Below the pieces are notes generated by a model, which saw nothing but the letters and a program-made list of their open reading frames with translations, was not told the DNA's origin and made no database searches. Below, piece after piece: positions 1-9,914 of a stretch of 63,318 bases of DNA. The translations under genes and the position numbers were made by a program. The number at the start of each line of letters is the position of its first letter. The first letter of the stretch is position 1. Source of the DNA: Schaalia cardiffensis (GTDB taxonomy: Bacteria; Actinomycetota; Actinomycetes; Actinomycetales; Actinomycetaceae); assembly GCF_016405145.1 (NCBI RefSeq), contig NZ_JAEKIA010000013.1, positions 1-63,318 on the forward strand, given 5' to 3'.

Positions 1-110
1 CACCCGTTCGCCACTAATCAACGGTGCAAGCACCGCATCATCGTTCGACTTGCATGTGTTAAGCACGCCGCCAGCGTTCGTCCTGAGCCAGGATCAAACT
101 CTCCGAACAA
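1..110 (-). rRNA. rrs: 16S ribosomal RNA, 5' end (partial)
   Basis: The reverse complement of this stretch carries the universal bacterial 16S start AGAGTTTGATCCTGGCTCAG (positions 102 down to 83). It continues into the hexanucleotide region typical of actinobacteria and runs off the left edge at GGCGAACGGGTG. Only about 110 of roughly 1,500 bases are inside the window. The mature 5' end is placed about 8 bases upstream of AGAGTTTGATC by analogy with E. coli. Confidence 0.97.
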
Positions 111-597
111 AAACAAAAACGTCAAAGCCCAGAAAAACCCACCACACCACAACAGCACAGCAGGCAATCCCAACCAAAAACAACTCAAAAACAAAAAACA
201 GGCATAAAAAACAAACACACTATCGAGTTCACAAACAACACCCCACACCCAACCACAACACCCCAAAAAGGCACCACAACCAGGCAAGGCAACCACCACA
301 ACCCCACAACCAGGAGCCGCAGCAACAAAACACAAACCTACACACCCCCACCCACCCACGTCAAACCCACACAACGTAACACCCACCACACTTTTCACCA
401 CCCAACCCCCACAACACACAACCAAACCCACCCCCACAAGCCACAACACCCCAACACGCAGCACATGACCCACAGGCTTCTGGCAACTCACAAGAGCTCC
501 ACACCACAACACAGCGGTGCAGACCGCACAAGGCGGGACGCATTCAGGCGAACAACTCAGGAGCATCACAACAGCAAGGAGCTTGCACTACCACAGC
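111..597 (-). promoter_or_regulatory. rRNA operon leader with boxA-like antitermination/processing motif
   Basis: The stretch upstream of 16S has no credible gene. At 211-236 the minus strand reads GAACTCGATAGTGTG followed by a T run. This matches the boxA-type sequence known from mycobacterial rRNA leaders and spacers (GAACTCAATAGTGTG), which takes part in antitermination and RNase III processing. From about 110 to 470 the plus strand is almost only A and C, so the leader RNA is almost only G and U, a composition that disfavours strong secondary structure. I could not assign a -35/-10 pair with confidence. Confidence 0.7.
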
Positions 598-629
598 AAG
601 GGGCCCGGACCAGATGGTCCGGGCCCCTT
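598..629 (-). terminator. Strong hairpin between tyrS and the rRNA leader
   Basis: A perfect 14-bp inverted repeat, AAGGGGCCCGGACC with loop AGAT, closes at 629. It is the best candidate for the tyrS transcription terminator, about 250 bases past the tyrS stop. The T tract is short (TTT on the plus side, none on the minus side), so termination efficiency is uncertain. It could instead belong to the rRNA transcript if the rRNA promoter lies to its right. Confidence 0.55.
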
Positions 630-633
630 TCAG

Positions 634-720
634 CACTATCCAGGCCCGCCAAGGATCACAGACGCGACCGAAAGCCAAGAATCCGTCGTGAGCGCACTAT
701 CCAGGTTCTCCAGGAATCAC
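634..720 (-). repeat. Two copies of a 26-base element upstream of the rRNA operon
   Basis: Copies at 634-659 and 695-720 (period 61) both start with CACTATCCAGG and end with a GGATCAC or GAATCAC core. On the minus strand each gives GTGAT, 13 bases, then GGATAGTGC. They could be tandem rRNA promoters or a factor-binding site, but the spacing does not fit a normal -35/-10 pair. A third partial copy of the end (GGTAGTGC) lies at 585-592. Confidence 0.5.
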
Positions 721-829
721 TGCGGCCGATCGGCGTCGGCCTTCGCCACCGAAGTGATCTTCATGTCGTCGTCCTTCGCTCCAACACTGCGACACTCGGC
801 TTCGCTTCAGCACGATCCTTCAGGCACCC

Positions 830-892
830 CTTTTAGAAGAGCTCCACCACGTTTTAGAAGAGCTCCACCCCGTTTTAGGAGAGCTCCACCAC
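830..892. repeat. Three 21-base tandem copies of the tyrS 3' end
   Basis: Units at 830-850, 851-871 and 872-892 share the core TTTTAGAAGAGCTCCACCAC with one or two changes. The right-most unit contains the last tyrS codons (V-V-E-L-S) and its TAA. The other two repeat the same codons and stop codon downstream, so the gene end is triplicated in its 3' untranslated region. Confidence 0.9.
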
Positions 893-2137
893 AGCAAGGT
901 TGCGCCGTCCCTTACGGACCAGCACACGAGAACCCGCCAGAAGATCCTCCACGCAAATCGGAGCGTCCTCGTCCTCGACCTTGATGTTGTTGAGGTAAGC
1001 GCCGCCAGAAGCGAGGGTACGGCGCGCCGCACTCTTGCCCTTCTCCAACCCCGTTTCCACCAAGGCGTCAATGATCGTCGCCTCACCGAGCTTCAAACAA
1101 GCTTTTGGCAGATCCGAAGTCGCCGAAGACAGGGTCTGCTCGTCGATCGCGTGCAAATCGCCACCACCCCACAGGGCGTTCGTCGCAGCGAGAACCCGAT
1201 CGAGTTCCTCTTCTCCGTGAACCAGGCGCGTCACCTCGGCCGCGAGAGCCTTCTGGGCGCTGCGGATGTGGGGCCGTTCAGCGACCTCCACCTCGAGCTC
1301 TTCAATGCGAGCGCGATCAAGGAACGTGAAGATCTTCAAGAACCTCACAACATCCGCGTCCTCGACTTGCAACCAGAACTGGTAGAAGGCGTAAGGGCTC
1401 ATCATCTGCGGGTCGAGCCAAATGGCCCCGCCCTCGGACTTTCCGAACTTCGTGCCATCGGACTTCGTGATGATCGGAGTGGTGAGCACATGAGTGGTTG
1501 CGCCCTCCACCTTGCGGATCAGGTCGACGCCGCCGATCATATTGCCCCACTGATCGTTCCCACCCGTCTCCATCGTCGCACCGTAGCGACGGTAGAGCTC
1601 GAGGAAGTCATTCGCCTGGAGGATCTGGTAGGAGAACTCCGTGTAGGAGATCCCCTCATCGGAGGCGAGGCGACGAGCAACAATATCCTTCGACAGCATC
1701 GTGCCGACGCGGAAGTATTTCCCAATCCCACGCAGCAGATCAATCGCGGACAGCTCAGCAGTCCAGTCGAGGTTGTTCACCATCGTGGCCGCAGCAGGCC
1801 CCTCGAAGTCGAGGAAATGCGAAATCTGGGACTTGAGGCGATCCGCCCAGCCGCGCACGACCTCGCTCGGCTGGAGTTGACGCTCACCCGATTGACGCGG
1901 GTCGCCAATCTGCCCCGTCGCCCCACCCACGAGGGCGAGTGGACGGTGTCCGGCGAGCTGGAGGTGACGCATGAGCAGGATCTGCACGAGGTGACCGTGA
2001 TGCAAGGAGGCCGCGGTCGGATCGAAACCGCAATAGAAGGTGACCGGACCCGCAGCAAGATGCTCACGAAGAGCATCAATGTCGGTGTGCTGGGCGATGA
2101 GGCCTCTCCACTGGAGTTCATCGAGAATATCGGTCAC
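875..2137 (-). CDS. tyrS: Tyrosyl-tRNA synthetase
   Basis: This class I aminoacyl-tRNA synthetase joins tyrosine to tRNA-Tyr in the cytoplasm. The protein has about 420 residues, normal for bacterial TyrRS. The HIGH-like motif HHGHL lies near residue 46, the tyrosine pocket motif YTEFSYQILQANDF in the middle, the KMSKS-like KFGKSEGG near 228, and an S4 RNA-binding domain ends the protein. I chose the GTG at 2137 because an AGAAAGGG ribosome site lies 8 bases upstream. The GTG at 2146 overlaps that site and would add only three residues. It lies downstream of argH on the same strand with an 82-base gap, as in other actinobacteria where tyrS follows the arg genes. The stop region is repeated three times. 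Confidence 0.97.
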   Translation of the reverse strand: MTDILDELQWRGLIAQHTDIDALREHLAAGPVTFYCGFDPTAASLHHGHLVQILLMRHLQLAGHRPLALVGGATGQIGDPRQSGERQLQPSEVVRGWADRLKSQISHFLDFEGPAAATMVNNLDWTAELSAIDLLRGIGKYFRVGTMLSKDIVARRLASDEGISYTEFSYQILQANDFLELYRRYGATMETGGNDQWGNMIGGVDLIRKVEGATTHVLTTPIITKSDGTKFGKSEGGAIWLDPQMMSPYAFYQFWLQVEDADVVRFLKIFTFLDRARIEELEVEVAERPHIRSAQKALAAEVTRLVHGEEELDRVLAATNALWGGGDLHAIDEQTLSSATSDLPKACLKLGEATIIDALVETGLEKGKSAARRTLASGGAYLNNIKVEDEDAPICVEDLLAGSRVLVRKGRRNLAVVELS

Positions 2138-2157
2138 GGAAAACACCCTTTCTTCTA

Positions 2158-2209
2158 CGGCTCAAGGAAGTCAATTCCCGGCTCGAAGCTCATTTCCGGC
2201 TCAAGGAAG
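2158..2209. repeat. About 20-base degenerate tandem repeat between argH and tyrS
   Basis: CGGCTCAAGGAAG at 2158-2170 and 2197-2209, with a diverged copy (CGGCTCGAAGCTC) at 2179-2191, gives three units of about 20 bases that fill the gap between argH and tyrS. Confidence 0.7.
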
Positions 2210-2219
2210 CGCCAATAGC

Positions 2220-3698
<1,479 letters not shown>

Positions 3699-5090
3699 CT
3701 AGAGAGCGGACGAGGAGCAAGTGCGCTGCCCCGTCCCTGCCGGGTACGCGCGCGGCCTGTAATGCTTACGAATGTGCTCCACGAATGGGCGGGTCTGGGC
3801 GACATAGGCGGCAAGAACGACGAAGAGGATCCAGTTGCCCTCAAAGAGGAGGCGAGATTCGACGGTTGATTGCACTCCCAGGGCCGTGGCGAGCAGGGCC
3901 GGGATGATCGCCGAACGATCTGTGTCGATGCGCCGCACACCCGTCACATAGGTGCCGAGAAGCACCGTCGCAACCGCGAGGAAAACGAGGAAAGCACCCA
4001 CTATGCCCGTCTCGAACAGAGCCTCGAAATACGCGTTATGAGCCTGGGTTGTTGGAAGGCCATCTGCTCGCAGAAGGAACCCCTCAAACACGGGGTGGTC
4101 AATGGGGTAACCGATGGTCCATCCCCAGCCGAGCATCGGATGCTCGAGCCACATTGGAAGTAGGGCCCGCCAAATATCGCCTCTGCCTGAAAAATCGGAG
4201 GAACGACCGAGAAAGCTCGCAACATACTCGTGGGCGAACAGGGTCATCATGATGATGACCATCGCCAGTCCCGTCAAGGACAGAACGAGGCCGGGACGTG
4301 CTCGTTCCGGTACCGAACCGACGAAAGCGAAAGCGAGAGTCGCTCCTGCGACCGCCAGGAGACACATTGTGACTGTTCCTGAACGTGTGAGCGCCATTGT
4401 TGCCCCGGCGAGCCCGATCCACGCGAGGGCGGGACCAGGGGTGACTCGCCCTTGAAGGAGGCGCCCCATCAGGCAAATGATCAAGAGGACCGCGACGAAG
4501 GCCAGGGGGTTGCGATTCCCCATGAATCCTTGGATCGGCCCGCCGCTGAACAGGCGGTTCTCCGACCAGAAGAAGATCTGCGGAATATCCGGATTCCGAA
4601 TGATCGTCAAAGGTGGGAGCGGGGCTTTCCAGAAGAGAGAAACGAAGAGTTCGAAGAGGAAGGAGACGGCGAGGATCGACTGAAAAGCGCGGATGAGCAA
4701 GTCGATGATCTCATCCATTGTCCGCGCTGCTGCGAGCATAAGGCCGACCAGTGTCACTCCGATGGTGACCACTGCCGATACTGCCGTGTGGAAGGGGTAT
4801 TGCGACCATCCGATTGAGAGGACGCACACGAGCGCATAGAGCAGGGTCGCGACCGGCTGGGGTTTTTTGACGAAGGATGCACCCTGGTGGGCGAAAGCCC
4901 AGATGAAGGCGATGAAGAGGATCACGAGGACGATCCCAGAACTGTAAAAGCCCACAATGTAGCGAATGCCTTGGCCCGCGAAGCCGACGAAAAGGATCGC
5001 AACGGCGACGAGGTCGAAAAACCTCTTCGATCGGAGGAAGGAAGAGGCCGAAGTCGCCGGTCTGGGGAGGGTCTCGTTCGCAGATGTCAT
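3699..5090 (-). CDS. O-antigen ligase / Wzy polymerase-like membrane protein
   Basis: A protein of about 463 residues with around ten or more hydrophobic segments (for example LVAVAILFVGFAGQGI, IVLVILFIAFIWAF, LAFVAVLLIICLMG). It has the RSGTVTMCLLAVAG and GRGDIWRALLPMWLEHPMLGWGWTIG segments typical of the Wzy_C O-antigen ligase family. Members polymerise or ligate surface polysaccharide repeat units at the cytoplasmic membrane; the substrate cannot be told. The ATG at 5090 is preceded by TAGTAT and 7 bases, suggesting a leaderless mRNA; the upstream ATG lies inside that box. It is a non-arginine gene wedged between argG and argH, with its own predicted promoter. Confidence 0.85.
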   Translation of the reverse strand: MTSANETLPRPATSASSFLRSKRFFDLVAVAILFVGFAGQGIRYIVGFYSSGIVLVILFIAFIWAFAHQGASFVKKPQPVATLLYALVCVLSIGWSQYPFHTAVSAVVTIGVTLVGLMLAAARTMDEIIDLLIRAFQSILAVSFLFELFVSLFWKAPLPPLTIIRNPDIPQIFFWSENRLFSGGPIQGFMGNRNPLAFVAVLLIICLMGRLLQGRVTPGPALAWIGLAGATMALTRSGTVTMCLLAVAGATLAFAFVGSVPERARPGLVLSLTGLAMVIIMMTLFAHEYVASFLGRSSDFSGRGDIWRALLPMWLEHPMLGWGWTIGYPIDHPVFEGFLLRADGLPTTQAHNAYFEALFETGIVGAFLVFLAVATVLLGTYVTGVRRIDTDRSAIIPALLATALGVQSTVESRLLFEGNWILFVVLAAYVAQTRPFVEHIRKHYRPRAYPAGTGQRTCSSSAL

Positions 5091-5437
5091 CGAGAGCATA
5101 CTAGCCGTGTATGACGACGTGATCGGTCTGGATGAAAGGACCGGTGAGAAGCGATATCAGACTGAAACACGCCAAGGATGGATGAAAGCACGGCCCGAAT
5201 CGAGCGGCTGGACCTTTCCGCCTCCAGCAGCGATGCTCCATCTTCGCGATAGGCGCTGTGGCTCGGCTCTGTGCGCCCGCCCTCAATACAGCCCGGGTCG
5301 GCCTCGACACAGCCGTCCTTTCTCGACACAGCTGCCCCTTCTCGGCACAGCCCGGCCGGTGCTCAAGTCAGGACTGTCCCGCCTCTGTCCTCGTCATCGT
5401 CATTGTCCTCGCCCTCGTCCTCGTCCTCGAAAAGGAG
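5091..5437. repeat. Gene-free gap with 20-base tandem repeats
   Basis: Four degenerate units of about 20 bases sit at 5281-5301, 5302-5321, 5322-5340 and 5341-5359, sharing CTCGACACAGC. A CTCGTC/CTCGCC-rich stretch at 5386-5430 follows. The right part of the gap ends in the argG terminator and the left end holds the promoter of the membrane protein gene. No gene is evident. Confidence 0.75.
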
Positions 5438-5475
5438 TGCGCCCGCCCTGAAGACCCAGCCTCAGAACGGGCGCA
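5438..5475 (-). terminator. Probable argG transcription terminator
   Basis: TGCGCCCG (5438-5445) pairs with CGGGCGCA (5468-5475), and an inner CTGA/TCAG helix extends the hairpin. On the minus strand it starts 12 bases after the argG stop and is followed by CTCCTTTTCG, a short U tract. Confidence 0.65.
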
Positions 5476-5486
5476 ACACCGATCAA

Positions 5487-6710
5487 TCAGTAGCCGCTGC
5501 TCTCCCCCAGGCGCACATCGCGCGCAGCCGCGAGCTTCGACTGCAGACCGTAGATGTCGATGAAGCCCCTCGAAGAGGACTGATCGAAAGAATCACCGCT
5601 GTCGTAAGTCGCGAGATTGAAGTCGTAGAGCGAAGCATCAGACTTTCGACCATTCACGGTCGCGCGACCCCCGTGCAAGACCATGCGGATATCACCCGAC
5701 ACGAACTTTTGAGTGTCCTCAATGAAAGCGTCGAGAGACTTCTTCAGCGGCGAATACCACTGCGCCTCATAAACGAGCTCTCCCCAGATCTGCTCCACGC
5801 CCCGCTTGTAGCGGCGCTGCATGCGTTCAAGAGTCACAGACTCGAGGGCCTGGTGAGCTTCGATGAGCGCAATGGCACCCGGAGCCTCGTAAATCTCACG
5901 CGATTTAATGCCGACGAGACGATCCTCAACCATGTCGATGCGACCAATTCCCTGCGCACCCGCGCGCCGATTCATCTCCTGGATCGCCTCCAGCGGGGTG
6001 ACGGGGCGCCCATCGATCTTCACCGGGATACCCTTGTCGAAGGTGATGACCACTTCATCGGGAAGCGGCGGGTACGTCGGGTCGTCCGTGTACACGTAGA
6101 CGTCCTTCGTCGGAGCATTCCACAAGTCCTCGAGGAAACCCGTTTCAATGGCACGCCCCCACACGTTCTGGTCGATTGAGAAAGGATTGTGCTTCGTCGT
6201 CTCGATCGGAAGATTGTGCTTTTCCGCGTAGGCGATCGACACGTCCCTGGTGAGGGAGAGGTCTCGGATCGGAGAAATGCAGTCCATGTCCGGGGCCATT
6301 GAGGTGATCGACACCTCGAAGCGGACCTGGTCATTGCCTTTGCCGGTGCATCCGTGGGCAACCGTGTGGGCCCCGAATTCTCGTGCCGCCCGCACGAGAT
6401 GCTTGGCGATCACCGGACGTGAAAGCGCGGAAACAAGAGGATACTTCCCCTCGTAAAGGGCATTCGCCTTCAGGGCCGGCATACAGTATTCGCTCGCGAA
6501 CTCGTCACGGGCGTCGGCGACATAGGCCTCAACAGCGCCGCAGTCGAGGGCGCGCTGGCGGATGACCTCGAGGTCCTCTCCTCCCTGGCCCACGTCAACA
6601 GCCACGGCAACGACCTCGCGGCCGGTCTGCTCCCCGATCCAGCCGATCGCGACGGAAGTGTCGAGACCACCGGAGTAGGCGAGAACGACGCGATCATTCT
6701 TCGCAGTCAT
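5487..6710 (-). CDS. argG: Argininosuccinate synthase
   Basis: Condenses citrulline and aspartate with ATP to give argininosuccinate. The 407 residues are full length for the family. The N-terminal ATP-pyrophosphatase loop [10 protein letters not shown] lies at about 9-18, [14 protein letters not shown] in the middle, and the synthetase domain follows. The ATG at 6710 has an ideal AAGGAG site 6 bases upstream. It lies 44 bases downstream of argR in the argC-J-D-R-G transcription unit and ends at a hairpin. Confidence 0.98.
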   Translation of the reverse strand: MTAKNDRVVLAYSGGLDTSVAIGWIGEQTGREVVAVAVDVGQGGEDLEVIRQRALDCGAVEAYVADARDEFASEYCMPALKANALYEGKYPLVSALSRPVIAKHLVRAAREFGAHTVAHGCTGKGNDQVRFEVSITSMAPDMDCISPIRDLSLTRDVSIAYAEKHNLPIETTKHNPFSIDQNVWGRAIETGFLEDLWNAPTKDVYVYTDDPTYPPLPDEVVITFDKGIPVKIDGRPVTPLEAIQEMNRRAGAQGIGRIDMVEDRLVGIKSREIYEAPGAIALIEAHQALESVTLERMQRRYKRGVEQIWGELVYEAQWYSPLKKSLDAFIEDTQKFVSGDIRMVLHGGRATVNGRKSDASLYDFNLATYDSGDSFDQSSSRGFIDIYGLQSKLAAARDVRLGESSGY

Positions 6711-6754
6711 ATGCGCTCCTTTTCCTATTTCTATGACAGTCCGGGAGTCCCGGT

Positions 6755-7270
6755 TCAGTCGAGGTCCGGCATCTGGCCGGGCTCAGCAAGCTCCATGAGG
6801 CACTTCTGGGTTGCCCGCGCATCCGCCGCACTTCGGCAGATGACGAGGATCGTGTCATCACCGGCGATCGTGCCCGCGATCTCCTCCAAGCGCACCGCAT
6901 CAATGGCAGAACCCAGAAGATTCGCACCCCCAACGGTCGTGCGCAAAACAAGCTGGTGATCCACGAGGATCGAGGTGACGAGGAGCGCCTGGCACCACTT
7001 CTGGAGGCGCAGGCGCCCGCCCTCGCCCTCGTGCGTCAAAGCGCCATCAATGTCGGGAACCGAGTAGACGCGGCTGCCCTCAGCGGTACGGACCTTCGTG
7101 GCCCGCATGTCGACGAGGTCTCGGGACAAAGTGGCCTGAGTGACCTCGATCCCCTTGTCGGCCAGCCTTTCACGCAATTCCTTCTGAGAGCCGATCTGCT
7201 CGGAGGCGAGAATGTCGCGGATCGCTTCACGCCTCGCGTTCGGGGTCTGCGGCATCGGTGTGGGCGTCAT
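6755..7270 (-). CDS. argR: Arginine repressor ArgR
   Basis: A DNA-binding regulator that uses arginine as corepressor. The 171 residues comprise an N-terminal winged helix (about 10-75, with [15 protein letters not shown]) and a C-terminal hexamerisation and arginine-binding domain with the diagnostic [12 protein letters not shown]. The start ATG overlaps the argD stop in an ATGA arrangement, implying coupled translation. It most likely represses its own operon through the operator in front of argC. Confidence 0.96.
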   Translation of the reverse strand: MTPTPMPQTPNARREAIRDILASEQIGSQKELRERLADKGIEVTQATLSRDLVDMRATKVRTAEGSRVYSVPDIDGALTHEGEGGRLRLQKWCQALLVTSILVDHQLVLRTTVGGANLLGSAIDAVRLEEIAGTIAGDDTILVICRSAADARATQKCLMELAEPGQMPDLD

Positions 7271-8574
7271 CGGCGCTCCTCCTTCAACCCGGTGGCTTCC
7301 CCAATGAGGCGAGGCAGAGCCTTCGTGAAAGATGCAGCCTGCTCGGCGCTGACAATGAGGGGCGGAGCAAGGCGAAGAGTATGGGGCCCCGTCGCGTTGA
7401 GGATGAACCCGGCTCTCCTGCCGACTTCGACAAGTTCAGCCGCAATATCGCGGGTGAAATCGAGGCCGATGAGCATGCCGCGGCCCCGCACCTCGGCAAC
7501 CCCCTCGATCAGGGCGAGTTCGGCGCGCCACTTGCCAGACAGTTCCTTCACGTAAGAAAGCACTCCTTCCTCTTCAAGAGTGTCGAGGAGCGCCAGGGCC
7601 GCGGCCGCGCAGATCGGGTTGCCCCCGAAAGTCGTGCCGTGCATCCCCGGGCCGAGGACATTCGCGCATTCACCGAGTGCGACGCACGCGCCGATGGGCA
7701 TTCCAGCGCCGAGGCCCTTCGCGAGAGTCACGACATCCGGGACGATGCCCGAGGCGTGGTGCCCCATCCAGTCGCCCGTCCGGCCGATTCCCGTCTGCAC
7801 CTCGTCAACGACCATGAGGGCGTTATGAGCGCGTGAAAGCTCGCGCACGAGGCTGAGGTAGGAGGCGTCGAGTTCGTGGACTCCGGCCTCGCCCTGAATC
7901 GCTTCGACGAAGATCCCGGCGACGTCATCTAACATCGCGGCTTCCAAAGCTTGGGGGTCGTTCGCCGCAATGAACTCGACATTGGGGATCAATGGTGTGA
8001 AAGGCGTGCGGTAGCGTTCCTTCCAGGTGAGGGACAGAGCACCGAGAGTGCGCCCATGGAAGGCGTGTTCGAGGGCGAGGACGCGGGTCTTCTCAGGGGA
8101 AACAGCGAGGCCGTGGGCCTTGACGATCTTCAGGGCCGCTTCGTTCGCCTCAGTTCCGCTGTTCGCGAGGAAGACCCGGGAGCCTTCGGGGGCCCCGCCG
8201 GGTTCGACGATGTGGAGGATCTTCTCCGCGAGCCGGATCTGGAGCTCTGTTGCGAAGAAGTTCGACACATGGCCGAGGCTGCGGGCTTGTTCTTCGATCG
8301 CAGCGATGACTTTCGGATGGCAGTGTCCCAGCGCATTCACTGCGATTCCGCCGAGCAGATCGAGGTAGCGCTTGCCCTCAGTATCTTCGAGGTATGCTCC
8401 TTCGCCTTTGGTCAAGACGAGGGCGGGAGTGCCGAAAGTGTTCATCACCGATGAGGTGTAGCGGCTCGTCCATTCGGACCCTGCGGGGGTTTCTTTCATG
8501 GCGCTCCCGTTCAAGGGGTCTTTCTTCATTGCGCTCCCCTTCGCGGGGTGTGTTTTCCCTGGGTTCTCATTCAT
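7267..8574 (-). CDS. argD: Acetylornithine aminotransferase
   Basis: A PLP-dependent class III aminotransferase that makes N-acetylornithine from the semialdehyde in arginine synthesis. It has about 435 residues; DEVQTGIGRTG and the PLP lysine motif TLAKGLGAG are present. The first start (ATG at 8574) overlaps the argJ stop as ATGA. Two further in-frame ATGs each lie behind a near-identical GGGAGCGC ribosome site because a short segment is duplicated. The conserved protein only begins at the third (around MKETPAGSEW). argB, which usually lies between argJ and argD, is missing. Confidence 0.95.
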   Translation of the reverse strand: MNENPGKTHPAKGSAMKKDPLNGSAMKETPAGSEWTSRYTSSVMNTFGTPALVLTKGEGAYLEDTEGKRYLDLLGGIAVNALGHCHPKVIAAIEEQARSLGHVSNFFATELQIRLAEKILHIVEPGGAPEGSRVFLANSGTEANEAALKIVKAHGLAVSPEKTRVLALEHAFHGRTLGALSLTWKERYRTPFTPLIPNVEFIAANDPQALEAAMLDDVAGIFVEAIQGEAGVHELDASYLSLVRELSRAHNALMVVDEVQTGIGRTGDWMGHHASGIVPDVVTLAKGLGAGMPIGACVALGECANVLGPGMHGTTFGGNPICAAAALALLDTLEEEGVLSYVKELSGKWRAELALIEGVAEVRGRGMLIGLDFTRDIAAELVEVGRRAGFILNATGPHTLRLAPPLIVSAEQAASFTKALPRLIGEATGLKEERR

Positions 8575-9914
8575 GAGGAGTAGGCGCTGTTCTCGTGGAC
8601 GTAGTCGTGGGTGAGATCGTTCGTCCACAAGACGACGTTCTCCTCTCCGGCTTTCAAGTCGATGAGGACCTGAACCTCCCTTGGCGTCATATCGACGAGG
8701 CTGCGGTCCTCTCCCACTGCACCGTTGCGGCAGACCATCACCCCATTGATCGACACGTCAATCTGCTCTGGCTCGAAGGGGGCGAGGGATTCGGGGACCG
8801 TGCCGACCTCGGAAAGAATGCGACCCCAGTTCGGATCGTTGCCGAATACAGCGGTTTTGAACAGGTTGGATCGTGATACGGCGCGGGCGACTGCTTCTCC
8901 GGCGGCTTCGTCGCTGGCGTGCGCAACCATGATCTCAATATCGTGACTCGCGCCCTCGGCGTCGGCGAGGAGTTGACGGGCGAGGTTCGCGCAGGCCGAG
9001 CGGAGAGCCTCAGTGAAGTCTTCTTCCGAAGGAGCGACGCCTGAGGCCCCTGATGCGAGGAGGATCACTGAGTCATTCGTCGACATGCAACCATCGGAAT
9101 CGGTGCGGTTGAAGGTCGTGCGCACCGCTTCGCTCAAAGCGGCGGCGGCCATCTCATCGTCGAGGATGGCGTCGCTCGTGATGACGCACAGCATCGTCGC
9201 GAGTCCGGGCGCGAGCATTCCCGCGCCCTTCGCCATCGCTCCGATCTTCCATCCCTCCTGAGAGGAGAACTCATAGGTTTTGGGGACTGTGTCGGTCGTG
9301 CGGATCGCATCTGCCGCTCGGGCTCCCGCCTCAGGGGTCGAGGCGAGGGCAGCCACGGCCGCGTCTGTGCCATGAAAGATCTTGTCCATCGGGAGGCGTT
9401 GGCCGATCATGCCGGTCGAGCAGACTCCCACTTCCTTCACTTCGCAGCCCAAGAGGGGCGCGAGGTGTTGAGCGCTCTCCTGTGCATCGTGGAAGCCTGC
9501 TTGGCCTGTGCACGCGTTCGCCCCACCGGAGTTGAGGATGATCGCTTTGAGGTTTGCGGAAGCGAGGTGGCTGCGGGTCAAGGTCACGGGCGCGGCGACG
9601 ACCCGATTCGAGGTGAATACTCCCGCCGATGCGAACACGGGGCCCTCGTTGACGACGAGGGCTAGGTCCAGGGCGCCTTCCGTGTGTTTGATTCCGGCGG
9701 CCACACCGGAGGCGGTGAAGCCGCGGGGCGCGGTAACACCGCACGGAGCCGGGGCTCCGGTGGAAGTGGGGGTGTCGGCGAGCACGGGGCTACCGGCGGA
9801 AGTGGGGGTGTGGACGGACGCTGCAGAAGCCGGGGTTCCGGTGGGCGAGGTAGACGCGAAGTTTCCGGCAGGAGCCGGGGCTGCGGTGGGCGTGGTCGAT
9901 TCAGTGCTGGTCAC
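8571..9914 (-). CDS. argJ: Bifunctional glutamate N-acetyltransferase / ornithine acetyltransferase
   Basis: Recycles the acetyl group in arginine synthesis, and bifunctional forms also make N-acetylglutamate. The 447 residues include the self-cleavage site LATMLCVITSD, where the Thr becomes the N-terminal nucleophile of the beta chain. An unusual Ala/Pro/Thr/Ser-rich extension of about 60 residues precedes the normal family start GVTAPRGFTASGVAAGI. The GTG at 9914 overlaps the argC stop as GTGA, which supports the long form. A later GTG cannot be excluded. Confidence 0.95.
   Translation of the reverse strand: MTSTESTTPTAAPAPAGNFASTSPTGTPASAASVHTPTSAGSPVLADTPTSTGAPAPCGVTAPRGFTASGVAAGIKHTEGALDLALVVNEGPVFASAGVFTSNRVVAAPVTLTRSHLASANLKAIILNSGGANACTGQAGFHDAQESAQHLAPLLGCEVKEVGVCSTGMIGQRLPMDKIFHGTDAAVAALASTPEAGARAADAIRTTDTVPKTYEFSSQEGWKIGAMAKGAGMLAPGLATMLCVITSDAILDDEMAAAALSEAVRTTFNRTDSDGCMSTNDSVILLASGASGVAPSEEDFTEALRSACANLARQLLADAEGASHDIEIMVAHASDEAAGEAVARAVSRSNLFKTAVFGNDPNWGRILSEVGTVPESLAPFEPEQIDVSINGVMVCRNGAVGEDRSLVDMTPREVQVLIDLKAGEENVVLWTNDLTHDYVHENSAYSS

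Noticed and set aside
50-836. Small open frames in the rRNA leader region
   Set aside because: They reflect the A/C-only composition; the region is an rRNA leader and has no ribosome sites or family similarity.
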